31,953 nucleotides of DNA. It comes from Caulochytrium protostelioides. Its lineage: Eukaryota; Chytridiomycota; Caulochytriomycetes; Caulochytriales; Caulochytriaceae. Below, in pieces: positions 17,451 through 27,979 of this stretch. The translations under genes and the position numbers were made by a program. Within the stretch, counting starts at the first letter, position 1. Each line of letters begins with the position of its first letter. Location of the stretch: NCBI GenBank assembly GCA_003615045.1, contig ML014313.1:1-31953 (forward strand), read 5' to 3'. The notes below the pieces were generated by a model that was given only the letters and a program-made list of their open reading frames with translations, was not told the DNA's origin and made no database searches.

Positions 17451-20400
17451 ATGCCGCCTGCACCCCCAGCGTCTCCTCCCCTCAAGGACGGCCGCAGCGT
17501 CCGCGTGCTCGCGGCGCAGTTCAATTCGGACGACGGGCCCGTGCCCGCGATCTCGCCCTCCAGCCCCTTTCGCGCCACCCCCACGGCTCCGGACGGCCGT
17601 CCACAGAGCGGCAACCGTCCGCAGAGCGCCAACCGCCGCCGATCCTCGCACCGGACCTCTCTCTACGGCTCGCTGCCCGTGACGGAAGTCATCGGCCAGA
17701 GCGCCGATGCGGACGGAAGCGATGGTCCTGCCAGCGCGGCCAGCGATACGCGCCATCAACGATCCTACGGCAGCCATAATGATCTGACGACGGTGTCGCC
17801 GTCAGTATCAACAGGGGCACCGGGCTTGCGGCCGCGCGTGCTCGCCAGCCAAGGATCTGTCTCGCGGCTCAGCTCCATCTTTGATGCTATGGCGCAGCAC
17901 GATGCGGCTGGCGGTGTCGGCGGCGGCAGCAGCAGCGGTAGCGTCGGTGGTAGCGTTGGATCGCTGGGCCACAACCAGAGCCACGGCCGCGGCGCTGAGG
18001 CGTCGTCAGGCTTGCCGGCGCGTCCACCTCTGCTCGGGACCGGCGTTGGCAGCACTCGACTCCCATCGAGCGCCAGCAACCTCGCGCGGTTTCCGTCAAT
18101 GCGGTCTGTCAGCAACGGCTCAATCGCCAGCTCTACCAGCAGTCTGGGCCGTCCGAAACCGCCTGTGCCCAAGAAGCCCGCCGGCCTGCAGCAACGGCGC
18201 ACCAGTCTCCACATGAGCACGCCCTCCCTCGCTGCCAAGGCGCCGAGCGTTCCGTCCTTCCGCACGCCGCAGGTGCCCTTCTCTCGCATCGCCGTCGTCC
18301 ACGACGACGCAACCAGCGCCTCGACGTCTACGTCGACGGCCGCTTTGCCGCGACCATCGCCGGCAGTCCACGCGGTCTCGACGCCTGCCTGGATGGCGTC
18401 GGCCTCGGGGACGCTGCCCGTCGAGCCCGAAGCCGATCCCTTCAGCGACGACTTTGAAACGGCGTCGCCGACCGGCGCACGGCGCGAGCTGGCTGCGCCG
18501 TCCACCCCGACGGCCCCTCCGGGCGCTCCGCGGCCACCGACGTCGCGCTTTGTCACGGCGCAGCTCCCACACGTCCTGCTGGGCCGCAGCGAGCCGCTCG
18601 TCACTCGGTCTGTCAGCGCTACGCCGTCGGGCGGACAGACCGCGTCGGCGCATGCTCATGACCGCGGTCACGGCCCGGCGTCCGTTGGTCATTCGCCCGC
18701 GATGACGGCGGCGCCGGCGCCCGTGATGGCGGCGCCCTCAGCGGCGGCAGGACTGTATGGCGGGCGGCTACCGGCCCCCGCGCCGCCGCCGCCTCTCGGG
18801 TCGTCGCCCTCGTCTGCCTTTGCGCAGCGGCTTGGTGTATCATCGGACTTTGCCACGCCGCAACCCCTGACGCCGCGCGCGGAACTGCGTCTTCCGCCGA
18901 AACCCGCGCCGCGCGACTCTCACGCCGGCTCGCCTGTTCTCGGGTCGGCCTCCTCGGCAACCACCCTGTCGGTGAGCACCAGCGCCAGCGCCAGCGCCAG
19001 CGCCGCCGCTGCCGCGGCTATGACGATCACGGTCGCACCGCGCTCAGGGTCGCGTCTCACGGCGGTGCCATCGATTCCGTTCAGCGCGAGCGCGGGCGGG
19101 TGGTTCCAAAACAGCAAGATCGGCCATGTGGTCCAGGAACTCGTGTCGACCGAACAGGCCTACCACAATGACCTAGAGCTCTTGACGGAGGTCTATGCGC
19201 GGCCGAGCGCCGCCTACGAGATTTTCCCCAAAAACACCCACCGTCAGTTGTTTGGCGGCGTCGAAGACCTGGTGCACGTCAGTGGCGCGTTCGCCCATGC
19301 GCTGTCGCATTTTGTCTCCGTCAACGGCGACGAGGTCCATCTCTGGCATCCGAAGCATCCGAGCGATCTGTGGATTGGGACCGTCTTTTTGCAGTTCCAG
19401 GACATCATCACGTCAACCTATATCGCATTCTGCAAACAGCATGAAGCGGTTCAGGTGATCCTGCAGCAGCTGGTGGCGGTGCAGTCGGGCGGACCGCCGG
19501 TCGATGACAAGAAACTGCCTTCGGGGGTGGTACCCCTGACCGACTCGGACGGCCGGATCCGCCAGTTCCTCGAAACGGCGAGCGCTCAGATCCACGGAAA
19601 GACGGCAGCCTGGGATTTGGCAAGTCTTGTGATCAAGCCGGTGCAGCGCGTGCTCAAGTATCCCCTGCTGTTTGGCTCACTGCACAAGATGCTGACCACC
19701 GAACTCGCAGATAGAAGCTCAGGCGTCCCGGCCGAGCTGCAGCGCGCGGTCGCTCCCTTGGCCGAGGCGATGGCAAGCGCGGTCGCGATTGCGGAAAAGA
19801 TCAATCGTGTCAAGGAGTGCAAAGACCTCGTGGACCTGATCGTCGAAGGCAAGGGTCCGAGCAACGTGATTCACGGCGTCGCCAAGAAATGGACGCGCGG
19901 CACGATGCAGCTGAAGCAAAAGACGGGCTTGGCCGGGATCACGCGCCAAGAGTCCGATCAGCAGTATGACCTACTTGAGCAACGGTTCCGCGCGCAGCTC
20001 GCCGGGGCCCAAAGCTTGCGAGGGACTATTCAGGAGTACCTCGCCTCGGTAGGTGACTACTATGTGATGTTGCAGCATCAAGCCGATGCGTTCGAGATGC
20101 TGACGCTATTCCCGGACGAGACGGAAGTCAGCGACGCCGGTGGCCCTGGGGCCACAGGGGGCAACAGCCATAGTGACTCCGACGGAGCCGGCAGTGCGGC
20201 CGCGCAGGCCCGGGCCCATGCGCATATCGGCGCGCGAGCTCTGTCGCCAACATCCAGTAAAGCGCTCGAGCAGGAAGCGCAGCGGCTGATAGATCATGTG
20301 GGCAATTACCGTGCGCACGCGTTCCGTTCCACCCCCTTACGCACACTGGAAGACGCCGTGGTCTCGACGCTGTTCCCGATGATCAAAGATATGCTGTTCC

Positions 20401-21365
20401 GGTACGAAGCGCCGATGCGGATCATGCGTAAGCGCGACAACAAGCGGCTCGACTACGACCGCCGCGCCAATGTTGAAGCCAGCGGTGGCCAAGCCGATGC
20501 CAAACTGGTTCAAAGTGCAACGGCATTTTTGCGCATCGATGAGCAGCTCCGCGAGGAACTGCCCAAATTCTTGAATCTCATCGAGGCTTATTTCGGTCAC
20601 ATTATGGCCACGTTTCTGGCGCTTGTTAAGACGATGCACGAAGAGATGCTCCAAGAAAGTCGCCAGACGATGGAGACGCTGCGCCAGACGCGCATCGCGC
20701 TTCAGTCCGCGTCAGGCTCGGCGCCGCCCTCGCCGACAAGTCCGTGCGCCATCAACGACTTCAACCGCCGCGCCAGTGTCCAGCAAGCCAAGCTGGAGGA
20801 GGCGCAACAGCAGTTCGTCAAGAATTTCAAACGGGTCAGCCAGATCCCGCGCATGCCGGCAAGCGGCGCGCCCCCCCTGGACCCGGCTCGCCATGCCGCT
20901 CTGCTTCGTGAGCAGACGACAGGCACAAGCACGAGCACCGTGAACGGCAGTAGCGGCGGTGGGGGCGGCTTCCTCGAGACGTATGAGCAGCAAGAACGCG
21001 ATCATTTCAAGGCCCTGCAGTTACAGCGCGAGTTCAACCAGCCTTCCCCGTCGGCGGCGCCCGCGGAGCCCGTGGATCTGATGGCGTTTTCGCCGACCAC
21101 GCCGCTGCCGAAGGGGACGCGCGTAGAAGGCGCCATTACCATCTTTGCCTGCGGCAAACCTGTTGACTGGGTCGCGACGGCGCTGTATCAATTCGACGCC
21201 GAGTATGCGGATGAGGTCTCATTTGCCGAGGGCGAGGTGTTGCAGGTCGTTATGCTTGGTGGCCGCGACCAGGATTACGATGACGCGTGGTTGCTTGGCT
21301 TCAATTCACAGGGACAGAAGGGCTGGTTCCCCCATAATTTCGTGAACGTCATCTCGCAGGACTAG
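17451..21365 (+). CDS. DH-BAR-SH3 Rho-family GEF (Tuba/Gef1-like)
   Basis: About 1304 aa from the ATG at 17451. The frame opens at 17277, but the 58 extra residues look like translated UTR. The first ~550 residues are Ser/Pro-rich and disordered, with Pro-rich sites such as KPPVPKKP (residues 236-243). A Dbl-homology domain follows at about 556-800. It has CR1 (VVQELVSTEQAYHNDLELL) and CR3 (LASLVIKPVQRVLKYPLLFG), the GTPase-binding face that drives GDP release. A BAR-like helical region (about 805-1130) has an Ala/Ser/Gly/His-rich insertion in the middle (near 20140-20260). An SH3 domain closes the protein (ATALYQFDAEYADEVSFAEG through KGWFPHNFVNVI, about 1240-1302). This order is that of animal Tuba C-termini and resembles yeast Gef1, known Cdc42 activators at membranes and septa. 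The Cdc42 target is inferred. Convergent with the kinase gene 316 bp away. Confidence 0.92.
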   Translation: MPPAPPASPPLKDGRSVRVLAAQFNSDDGPVPAISPSSPFRATPTAPDGRPQSGNRPQSANRRRSSHRTSLYGSLPVTEVIGQSADADGSDGPASAASDTRHQRSYGSHNDLTTVSPSVSTGAPGLRPRVLASQGSVSRLSSIFDAMAQHDAAGGVGGGSSSGSVGGSVGSLGHNQSHGRGAEASSGLPARPPLLGTGVGSTRLPSSASNLARFPSMRSVSNGSIASSTSSLGRPKPPVPKKPAGLQQRRTSLHMSTPSLAAKAPSVPSFRTPQVPFSRIAVVHDDATSASTSTSTAALPRPSPAVHAVSTPAWMASASGTLPVEPEADPFSDDFETASPTGARRELAAPSTPTAPPGAPRPPTSRFVTAQLPHVLLGRSEPLVTRSVSATPSGGQTASAHAHDRGHGPASVGHSPAMTAAPAPVMAAPSAAAGLYGGRLPAPAPPPPLGSSPSSAFAQRLGVSSDFATPQPLTPRAELRLPPKPAPRDSHAGSPVLGSASSATTLSVSTSASASASAAAAAAMTITVAPRSGSRLTAVPSIPFSASAGGWFQNSKIGHVVQELVSTEQAYHNDLELLTEVYARPSAAYEIFPKNTHRQLFGGVEDLVHVSGAFAHALSHFVSVNGDEVHLWHPKHPSDLWIGTVFLQFQDIITSTYIAFCKQHEAVQVILQQLVAVQSGGPPVDDKKLPSGVVPLTDSDGRIRQFLETASAQIHGKTAAWDLASLVIKPVQRVLKYPLLFGSLHKMLTTELADRSSGVPAELQRAVAPLAEAMASAVAIAEKINRVKECKDLVDLIVEGKGPSNVIHGVAKKWTRGTMQLKQKTGLAGITRQESDQQYDLLEQRFRAQLAGAQSLRGTIQEYLASVGDYYVMLQHQADAFEMLTLFPDETEVSDAGGPGATGGNSHSDSDGAGSAAAQARAHAHIGARALSPTSSKALEQEAQRLIDHVGNYRAHAFRSTPLRTLEDAVVSTLFPMIKDMLFRYEAPMRIMRKRDNKRLDYDRRANVEASGGQADAKLVQSATAFLRIDEQLREELPKFLNLIEAYFGHIMATFLALVKTMHEEMLQESRQTMETLRQTRIALQSASGSAPPSPTSPCAINDFNRRASVQQAKLEEAQQQFVKNFKRVSQIPRMPASGAPPLDPARHAALLREQTTGTSTSTVNGSSGGGGGFLETYEQQERDHFKALQLQREFNQPSPSAAPAEPVDLMAFSPTTPLPKGTRVEGAITIFACGKPVDWVATALYQFDAEYADEVSFAEGEVLQVVMLGGRDQDYDDAWLLGFNSQGQKGWFPHNFVNVISQD

Positions 21366-21681
21366 TCAAGGCCGTCGCGTATCGTGGCTGTATCGTCGTC
21401 TTTGTGTCGACATTGGTGCGATTTCGTCTGTCTTGTAAATAGTAAAATATACAATCATATACACACATGGGTCCTGTTCGATACGGATGCGTTTGATCAT
21501 ATCACATAAGATTGGGCTAAGGATTCAAGAACGGGTAATTAAAAAAGAAGGAGGGGGTATATAATAAACATTTCTAGCATCTAATATTCAACATCTCACC
21601 ACTGGTGGTGGACTTGGTCCGAGTATCGACTCTAACTCAGCGGCGAATGCGCGGTGCAGACGCTGGGGGTTTCTGGATGGT
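21366..21681. other. Shared 3' region of the convergent Rho GEF and kinase genes
   Basis: AT-rich relative to its surroundings, with TAAAATATAC (about 21443) and a TATATAATAAAC stretch near 21560-21571 that could serve as polyadenylation signals. No gene seen. Confidence 0.45.
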
Positions 21682-24600
21682 TCAGACGGTTGTGTCCTGG
21701 CCCCAGAATCGCCGCATCCGGGCGACCCAGCCGGTGCCGGCACTCGGCTGGAACTGATGACTGGGTAACCCGCTCTGGAACGTCGCGTTGCGGACGTGCG
21801 GTGAACCCCCGGGGCCGTGGTGGTGGTAGTGGTAGAGCTCGGCAGAGCTCTGGAACAAAGGGCCAGCCGAAGGCTGCGCGTGTGCGTTGTAGCGGAACCC
21901 AATGTGATTGTATGCGGTGCTGCGCTGCGGCGTGACCGCCGACCCGGCCACGGGCATCGCCTTGGACGCCGCGGGCGTCTGCATGGGGGCGCTGATATAG
22001 GCGGTGGGGCGAGCGGCGGCGGCCGAGGGGCCCGCGGGCACGCGGACTGACCACGCGGGCTGGCCAGCCAGGGCGGCGTCGTCTGGCCAGAGCTGGGTCA
22101 GGCTCGGGCCCGAGAAGAGCGCCGACCCGGCCGTGCCGGACGGGAGCGTGGGAACCGGTGGCGGCGACGAGAAGTAAGGCTTGGCGGTGATCATCGATGC
22201 GGATGGCATCTGCTCGGTCGACGCCGGCGGCGTGGAGCACCCGCTGGGCGAGGCCGACGGCCGGTCCTGGTCAAATGTAGGCGGCCGGGGGCCGCGGATC
22301 GCGCGCTGCAGGCTGATGTTGCTGGTGAACGACAGATTGCTGGGTAGCTGGCAGCTGACAAGGGCACTGAAGGGCGCCGAGCCGTGCTGGCTGCTGGTGG
22401 AAGAGGCCGAAGAGTGGCTCGGGCTCACGAAGGGTGACTGGCGCGCGCCGCCGCTGCCATAGCCAGTGCGGCCGGTGCCCGCAGCGAAAGCCGGGATTAC
22501 ACTGGTGGCCATCGGGTCGGTCGGGATCCCGTATGCTGACGTCGGGACGGCCGCCGCCGGGTACGGTTCGGTGGGCACGGTGCGCATCAGGGACCAGTGG
22601 CGTTGCATGGGTGGCGCAGCGACGTTTGGTGCGGCGGCGGGCGGCGGCGGCGGCGGACGCGGGCTCTCATACACGGGCATCGGCGTCGACGTCGGCATCG
22701 TGTCCCGGACGATGGACCCTGGGTCACGGGTCACGCTGCGGCGCGTACTGGCCGTTTCGGAGGCACGCTTGGAGAGGCAGCGCTCGACGGGCGGCCGCGG
22801 CGGGGGGTACGCGGGCGGCGCGAGGACGGCGTCGATCGCCGATGTCTGCGACTTATGGCGGCGCTCCCACGAAGCGCGCTTGGCCGCAGCCGCAGACGCA
22901 AATACGTCGGCATCACAGGTCTCGGGCGAGACGCTGCCCTCCGTGGGGCTGGCGGCCGAATTGCGGCGGCTAAGACGCTGTGCGGCGTCGCCCGGACCCT
23001 GCGTCGCCGGTGACGCCGCGGTCACGGCATGGGTCTGCTCGGTGAGGGCACGCGGGTGGAGGGCCTGTTGCCCTCGCTGGCGGGCCCGCATGGCACCGGT
23101 GCCCTGCAGCGCGCGCATGAGGGCTTCGTTGCCGGGCTTGCCGCCTTTCCGGAGCGTATCGGTCGTCGCTGTCCGGGTGTGCACGGCAGCGTGGTCCGCC
23201 GCCGGTGACGGCGCGGGCAGTGCCTCCTCGTGGTGCGCGGAGTGCACCGGTACGGGAACTGCTGGAACGGGGACATCCTGGGGAACCCCGTAGCTTTTGG
23301 CGACAGAGGCGGGCAGCGTCGTACGGCGTGTGATGGGCGCCGGCGATGCGAGCGGTTGCCGGGGCGCGAGGGGTCCACGCTCGCGGAACCGGTCCATCGA
23401 GTCCTTGGCCTCGACGTGGCTCGGGTGGCGCTGCTTGGCCACGGGTGTGGAGGGCGGGTTGTCCGAGTTGGCGAACTTCGAAAACAGATTCGAAAGCAGA
23501 TGACTCGCTTTGTCGATGACGGGCGTCAGTCCCGGCCGCGAAGAGAGACCGCCATCCATCCAGGTATGATGGAGCTCGTGGTTGCGCTTGCGGACGTGCT
23601 CAAGCAGAATCTGGTAGGTCTGGACGGTAGAGCTATGGAGCTGTTCATGGGCAAAGTCGTCTGAGAAGACTTCGGCGAACCCGGTCATCTTGACGGGCCG
23701 CTGCTGGCTTTGGCACATCCACGGGTGGACGGCGATTTGCTTTATTGTCATCCGCTTGGCCGGATCCTTCTCGAGCATTCCACTGATGAGGTCGCTGAGT
23801 TCGAACGACCATACGGCGCGAGGCGCGGGCCAGGCTTTCGTGCGGATGGCATCTCCCAGGTTCGCGTGGTGCTCCGTGGGCCAGGGTAGCTGGGCCGCGC
23901 ACATGGCATACAGACTGACGCCGAGACTCCAGACATCGATACCGGGGCCGTGGTAAGCCACGTTGGCATGAATCTCGGGGGCCGCATACGCCGGGCTACC
24001 ACAGTTCTGTTTCAGCATCTCGTCCGGCAGATAGAAACTGGCGAGTCCGAAGTCCAGCATCACGACGCGGCCGGTGCGGTCATCGAGCCGGAAGTTCTCC
24101 AGCTTAATGTCGCGATGGACGACGTGGTTTGCATGGACATAGGCCACGGCTTCGAGCATCTGACGGAAGATCTTGTTGGCCGCGGCCTCCGGGATTGGTC
24201 CGCGTTTCTCCACGTGCCGCACAAGGTCCACGCCGGGAATGACCTCGCTCACGAAGTAGAGATAGCGCTCGCTCTGAGCCACTTTGTAGATCTTGGCGAT
24301 ATGAGGATGGTTGAACGTCATGCCCATCGCTGCTTCGCGGACGAACAGGATTTCTTTGCTCTTGCGGGTTCTACTTGTGGCCGTCATCGAGGTCGCTTTG
24401 GAAGGCGTCTTCGACGGCGTCCGCACCATAGCATTCGGATGCAGCTCGCCGGACTCGAGCGTCAGGGATTTCCGTGACGAGCTCGCGCTCGGCGACTTGT
24501 CCTCATCATTCACCACAGGCCGCCGGATTTTCTTAAAGGCAAAGAGCCGCTTGTCTGAAGTGCGCTGCACGCTGTAGACCTTGCCGGCACTACCGCGACC

Positions 24601-24936
24601 AAGCTCCTGGATAGTTTTGTACACGTGGTGATACTGGTCCATCAAGGCCGGGTCGGAGTTAGGGCCCATCGACATGGTATCCCAGTCAAGACTATTTTTG
24701 CCGTCGTCGATCAGCGTCGAGACCGACTGGCCCCGTTCGCTGGAGGAGTTACTCATTGCGGGCGCCTTGCGCGTCAGCATGACCGTAGCATCGCCCAGCT
24801 TGCCGGGCCGCTCGGTCGCCATGCGGCGGCGTGCATCAGTCTTGCGGCGAAAGAGGGAGAAGCCGGTGCCGGACCGGGCATGGCCCGGGTGGCCGTCGGT
24901 AGCGCCCCCCGCAGACCGGAACCCCATGATCGGCAT
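21682..24936 (-). CDS. Serine/threonine protein kinase, KIN1/KIN2-like (CAMK group)
   Basis: 1084 aa with an N-terminal kinase domain at about residues 110-410. Motifs in order are glycine loop ELGRGSAGKVYSV, Lys in LFAFKKI, REAAMGMTFNHPHI around the helix-C region, catalytic loop VVHRDIKLENFRL (His about 274), DFGLA, and CGSPAYAAPEIH. All catalytic residues are present. Between the Lys and helix C is an insertion of about 55 residues rich in Ser/Thr/Lys. The REA.G...HPHI pattern and a spacer at that place recall fungal KIN1/KIN2 kinases (PAR-1/MARK relatives acting in polarity and secretion). The rest is a ~670-residue Ser/Pro/Ala-rich tail without the C-terminal KA1 domain expected for that family. 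Another CAMK subgroup (for example Hsl1-like) is possible. Single exon. Confidence 0.92.
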   Translation of the reverse strand: MPIMGFRSAGGATDGHPGHARSGTGFSLFRRKTDARRRMATERPGKLGDATVMLTRKAPAMSNSSSERGQSVSTLIDDGKNSLDWDTMSMGPNSDPALMDQYHHVYKTIQELGRGSAGKVYSVQRTSDKRLFAFKKIRRPVVNDEDKSPSASSSRKSLTLESGELHPNAMVRTPSKTPSKATSMTATSRTRKSKEILFVREAAMGMTFNHPHIAKIYKVAQSERYLYFVSEVIPGVDLVRHVEKRGPIPEAAANKIFRQMLEAVAYVHANHVVHRDIKLENFRLDDRTGRVVMLDFGLASFYLPDEMLKQNCGSPAYAAPEIHANVAYHGPGIDVWSLGVSLYAMCAAQLPWPTEHHANLGDAIRTKAWPAPRAVWSFELSDLISGMLEKDPAKRMTIKQIAVHPWMCQSQQRPVKMTGFAEVFSDDFAHEQLHSSTVQTYQILLEHVRKRNHELHHTWMDGGLSSRPGLTPVIDKASHLLSNLFSKFANSDNPPSTPVAKQRHPSHVEAKDSMDRFRERGPLAPRQPLASPAPITRRTTLPASVAKSYGVPQDVPVPAVPVPVHSAHHEEALPAPSPAADHAAVHTRTATTDTLRKGGKPGNEALMRALQGTGAMRARQRGQQALHPRALTEQTHAVTAASPATQGPGDAAQRLSRRNSAASPTEGSVSPETCDADVFASAAAAKRASWERRHKSQTSAIDAVLAPPAYPPPRPPVERCLSKRASETASTRRSVTRDPGSIVRDTMPTSTPMPVYESPRPPPPPPAAAPNVAAPPMQRHWSLMRTVPTEPYPAAAVPTSAYGIPTDPMATSVIPAFAAGTGRTGYGSGGARQSPFVSPSHSSASSTSSQHGSAPFSALVSCQLPSNLSFTSNISLQRAIRGPRPPTFDQDRPSASPSGCSTPPASTEQMPSASMITAKPYFSSPPPVPTLPSGTAGSALFSGPSLTQLWPDDAALAGQPAWSVRVPAGPSAAAARPTAYISAPMQTPAASKAMPVAGSAVTPQRSTAYNHIGFRYNAHAQPSAGPLFQSSAELYHYHHHGPGGSPHVRNATFQSGLPSHQFQPSAGTGWVARMRRFWGQDTTV

Positions 24937-26289
24937 CGCGAGGCAAGCCAGTCGAGTAAGAAAAAGAAAAGGCGCAGCCCAACGCAGTAGGAAAGGTCGG
25001 CCAAAGGCGAAGGAGGCAAAGCGAGCGCGCCGATCCCAGGTGGCCGAGAGAGGAAATCCAAAAAATAAATAAACGAGGAAAAAACGGCGTCGGACCGGCC
25101 GAGAGAAGTCTATCAGATCGCGTATAATCTAGGTTAAAGAACGGGCATGGTTACGACAACATATCTCCATGACGGTGTTCTCATTGAGCCTGTCATTCGC
25201 GAAAAACTAACGGATGTTCCCTCACCAGAAGTCAAGGATATCACAACATGAAGAGCCGCGAGAGGCCTGCGACATACAGGAAATCTCTCCAGATTTGAGT
25301 TCGGCCATCGTAGGGGCATCTAGCCGACGATCATCGACCACCGGTGTCGTGGGTGCATCCAGCCGTCGAGACGCTCGCTGCGCCGCCGATGGCGGATCCC
25401 CATCATCCGATTCCGATGCGAGCCCGTGCCCGATGCTGATGCTCGGCCACGGCCTCGCACATCGCGCAGCCGCCAACACGAGCGTGCCCGAATCGCAGAT
25501 CGGGGTGGGATCGGCTTGCTATGTCATGCCTTATTGGGGTGACTAGCCCTGGTCGACCCTCTCTCGTTTGCCGTGGGCTCGCATGCTCTGTTTCTCTGTG
25601 CCCCCGGACCCGAGCGCGCAACGCAACCCGTCAACCGTCCGATCTCCGCCGACAGGCGATGTATCCCGGGGGAGCGGCGGATGGAGGAAGGGTAAAGTAG
25701 CCAAAAACGATGGGGCGGCCCCTGTTTTGGTCGACGAAACATGGGTCATCGCCCACCACAACATCCCTCGCAACCGTGTTGAAACGTCGCGAGCAACCTG
25801 GTTGACCTCGCGCCTTCGCGGTGCCGATCGACCGATCGGCCGGGAGGGTCCATGCCGGGCTACATCATCCCATCGCCCAGCCTCTCTCATACGTGGCCGA
25901 TGGGATTCGCGCGACGCGATGCGCGCGTCTCATGATTGCGTATCCGCGTCCCTTCACGGCGGCGAAGCGGCCTCGAGGCGAAATCATGCGTCGCGGGGAC
26001 TTGTTTGTGATGACCGCCGCCGTCGGGGGCTCATGCATGTCCAGCCACCACAACACGGACGCGGAGACGGGCGGAGTTTAGCGCGACGGTCGGAGCTGGT
26101 TGCCAGGAATGTCGGAGGTGCTCTGAGACCGTATGCAAGACCACGGGCCGCCCTGCGAGCCAGCGGAGGCATTCTGCGTCCCCTCCGACGGCCGAAACCA
26201 CGGACCGCAGCCGCTCACGAATACACAATCCCGCCGAGTAGGCCATCGCAATGTCTCGCCATTTGTGCGGCGCCGCATTTTCATAACTC
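24937..26289. other. Intergenic stretch between the kinase gene and Fanzor copy C
   Basis: The left part is the kinase's 5' region, purine-rich on the plus strand (24955-25085), ending in AT-rich sequence near 25060-25135. The rest is GC-rich with short overlapping frames on both strands and no recognisable protein domain, so no gene is called. Confidence 0.4.
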
Positions 26290-26416
26290 AAGCTAGTGCG
26301 CTTTTTTAATAAACACACGTGTGCTCATATATATAGGCCCAACCTTACCTAACACGAGCATCATCCCCTCTATGGTATCCCCCAGGGGTCCCCACGGCGG
26401 CAGTAGCGCATTCGGT
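26290..26416 (-). ncRNA. Conserved 3' block of Fanzor copy C (candidate guide-RNA scaffold and right end)
   Basis: Read on the minus strand after the stop at 26417: AATGCGCTACTG, GTGGGGACCCCTGGGGG, GGGGATG, GGTAAGG, then GGGCCTATATATATGAGCAC. It ends in the perfect palindrome CACACGTGTG (26314-26323) and TTATTAAAAAAG. It is clearly the same block as that after copy B. RNA function is inferred from its position relative to the nuclease frame. Confidence 0.38.
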
Positions 26417-27205
26417 TCATCGTCGGATGAGCTTGCCGATCTCGGGCCGCAGGGGGTCTTGCCCAGTGCGGCACAACGCGTTCGGTCTGGCGGGTAAGGC
26501 CAGGCAGCGTCGGATGTTCAACGCGGCATTGAGGTCGCGGTTCGCAAACTTGCTGTGGGTGGCTTCATTGCCGGGGGCGGCTTTATCCAACAGCAAACCT
26601 CTAGCCACGGCCCCCTGGCGCCGGCGTTGACTGGGTTTCAGGACCACATTCGTCTGGGCATACACCCGGGTCCTGCGGACCGGGCTAGCCCGTGTCGGCC
26701 TGGTCGGGGGTGTGCCCACCCGGGACGCGGAAGAGATCGACGCGGCCGTCGGTCCTGGGCTTGCACCTTGGTCAGGATCTCATTCGTCTCGGCATGCACC
26801 TGGGTCGTGCGGTACTCGTCGACCAGGATGGTGCGGAAACGCTGGGCGCACGCCTTGTACGCGCGAGTGGTTAGAACAGAGATCTCGTTCTGACCTCCCG
26901 GAGCAAACTTGGAGGAGCCATAGGCGACCACCACTTGAGCGACCACCGGCGCCATCTCCGTGGCTACCCCCTTGGCGACGCGGTTCAAGAACTGGGCAAA
27001 CACGAGCTGCTTGCCACTATACAGCCGCAGGCGCTGGCGTGCCCAGCATGGCTTCAGGAACCCGACCCACAGCCGTTCGTACGTGGCGAGCCACACCTCC
27101 AGGAACTGGTGCGCAGCGAGCGCTGTGCCTTTGGAGCTCAACGCCGCCAACTGCTGCAGCGACTGTTTCAAATGGCGCTGCCAAGTCTCTGACTGCTTAA
27201 AAAAC
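26417..27205 (-). pseudogene. Fanzor/TnpB-like nuclease fragment (copy C), frameshifted and 5'-truncated
   Basis: The longest nuclease remnant, about 260 codons in two frames. The first frame (27204-26638) covers the region between RuvC-I and RuvC-II (RLRLYSGKQLVFAQFLNRVA). It then reaches VVAYGSSKFAPGGQNEISV and TILVDEYRTTQVHAETNEIL, where the Glu of VDEY is the RuvC-II catalytic residue of TnpB/Fanzor proteins. Where a zinc ribbon would show TS..C..C, this copy has TTQVHAET, with no Cys pair. A one-base difference from copy D near 26735-26755 moves the rest into another frame (26719-26417), which holds NRDLNAALNIRR (RuvC-III). RuvC-I is missing because homology stops at a TAG next to an A/T run at about 27197-27205. 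The match to copy A over 261 bp is nearly exact. Confidence 0.78.
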
Positions 27206-27979
27206 TATTTTTTTCCTCCGGTCGTGACCTCGGGAGGAAGTTCGCCGGAACGCCCCAGGCCCCCGGATCGACGCCAGAAATGGCTCGGATCGCACCAGCC
27301 TCAAGAAAATGGCGCCTCAGCTCAGGAGCGATGGGAAGGGCGGGGCGGCGAGCGGACACGGATGCCGACTGAGTTGTGCGCTAACGCCTCTCAGTTGCGA
27401 CGCCACGTCCGATCTCGCCATAACCCTCGAGAATGGATATGGATCGCGCGCTCGCTCCGCAAGGCCGACGCCGAGCGTTCGAAGGCCTGAGGCCTCCTTT
27501 ATGCGGCCCCAGTCCCCTCCCTCCGCTTCCCTCCCTCTAACCCGTGCAGGGTCACGATGGGTTCACCCTCCATCCGCCGTCGTTATCTGTATTCTCTTTT
27601 TGTTGACGATTGTTGACGATTTGCAGTTGTCGATGGCTTTATGGGCTTTACCGTTAGGTCAAAAAGAGCGCACCACTTCACGCCTTCTTCCGCAGGGCAA
27701 GCTCCCCCACTGTCGCGAACGCGGCCTCTGATTGGGAGTCACCCCACCGCCCTCACATGCCGTTGTCTTCTATACTTGCTCCTCTTAGCTCGCGATCTCC
27801 CGCCCCCTCCTTCCCCGGCTCAGCCTCGTTCTGTCTTTTCCATCGGATCCTGCGAATCCCACAGGTTCCTCGGTTCCTCGCCACCACGCGCAGCATTGCT
27901 GGACCCGCCGCTCTAGGACCTGTTGCTCCCCTCTGCTGCTCTAGGCTTCATTGTTCGCGGCCACGTGCCCTCGAACACC
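27206..27979. other. Promoter/5' region of the GT14 gene
   Basis: No gene supported. It has a near-exact tandem GTTGACGATT pair (27602-27621) and becomes C/T-rich towards the start codon, as in many fungal promoters and 5' UTRs. A plus-strand frame joins the GT14 coding frame only from 27923. Confidence 0.4.
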
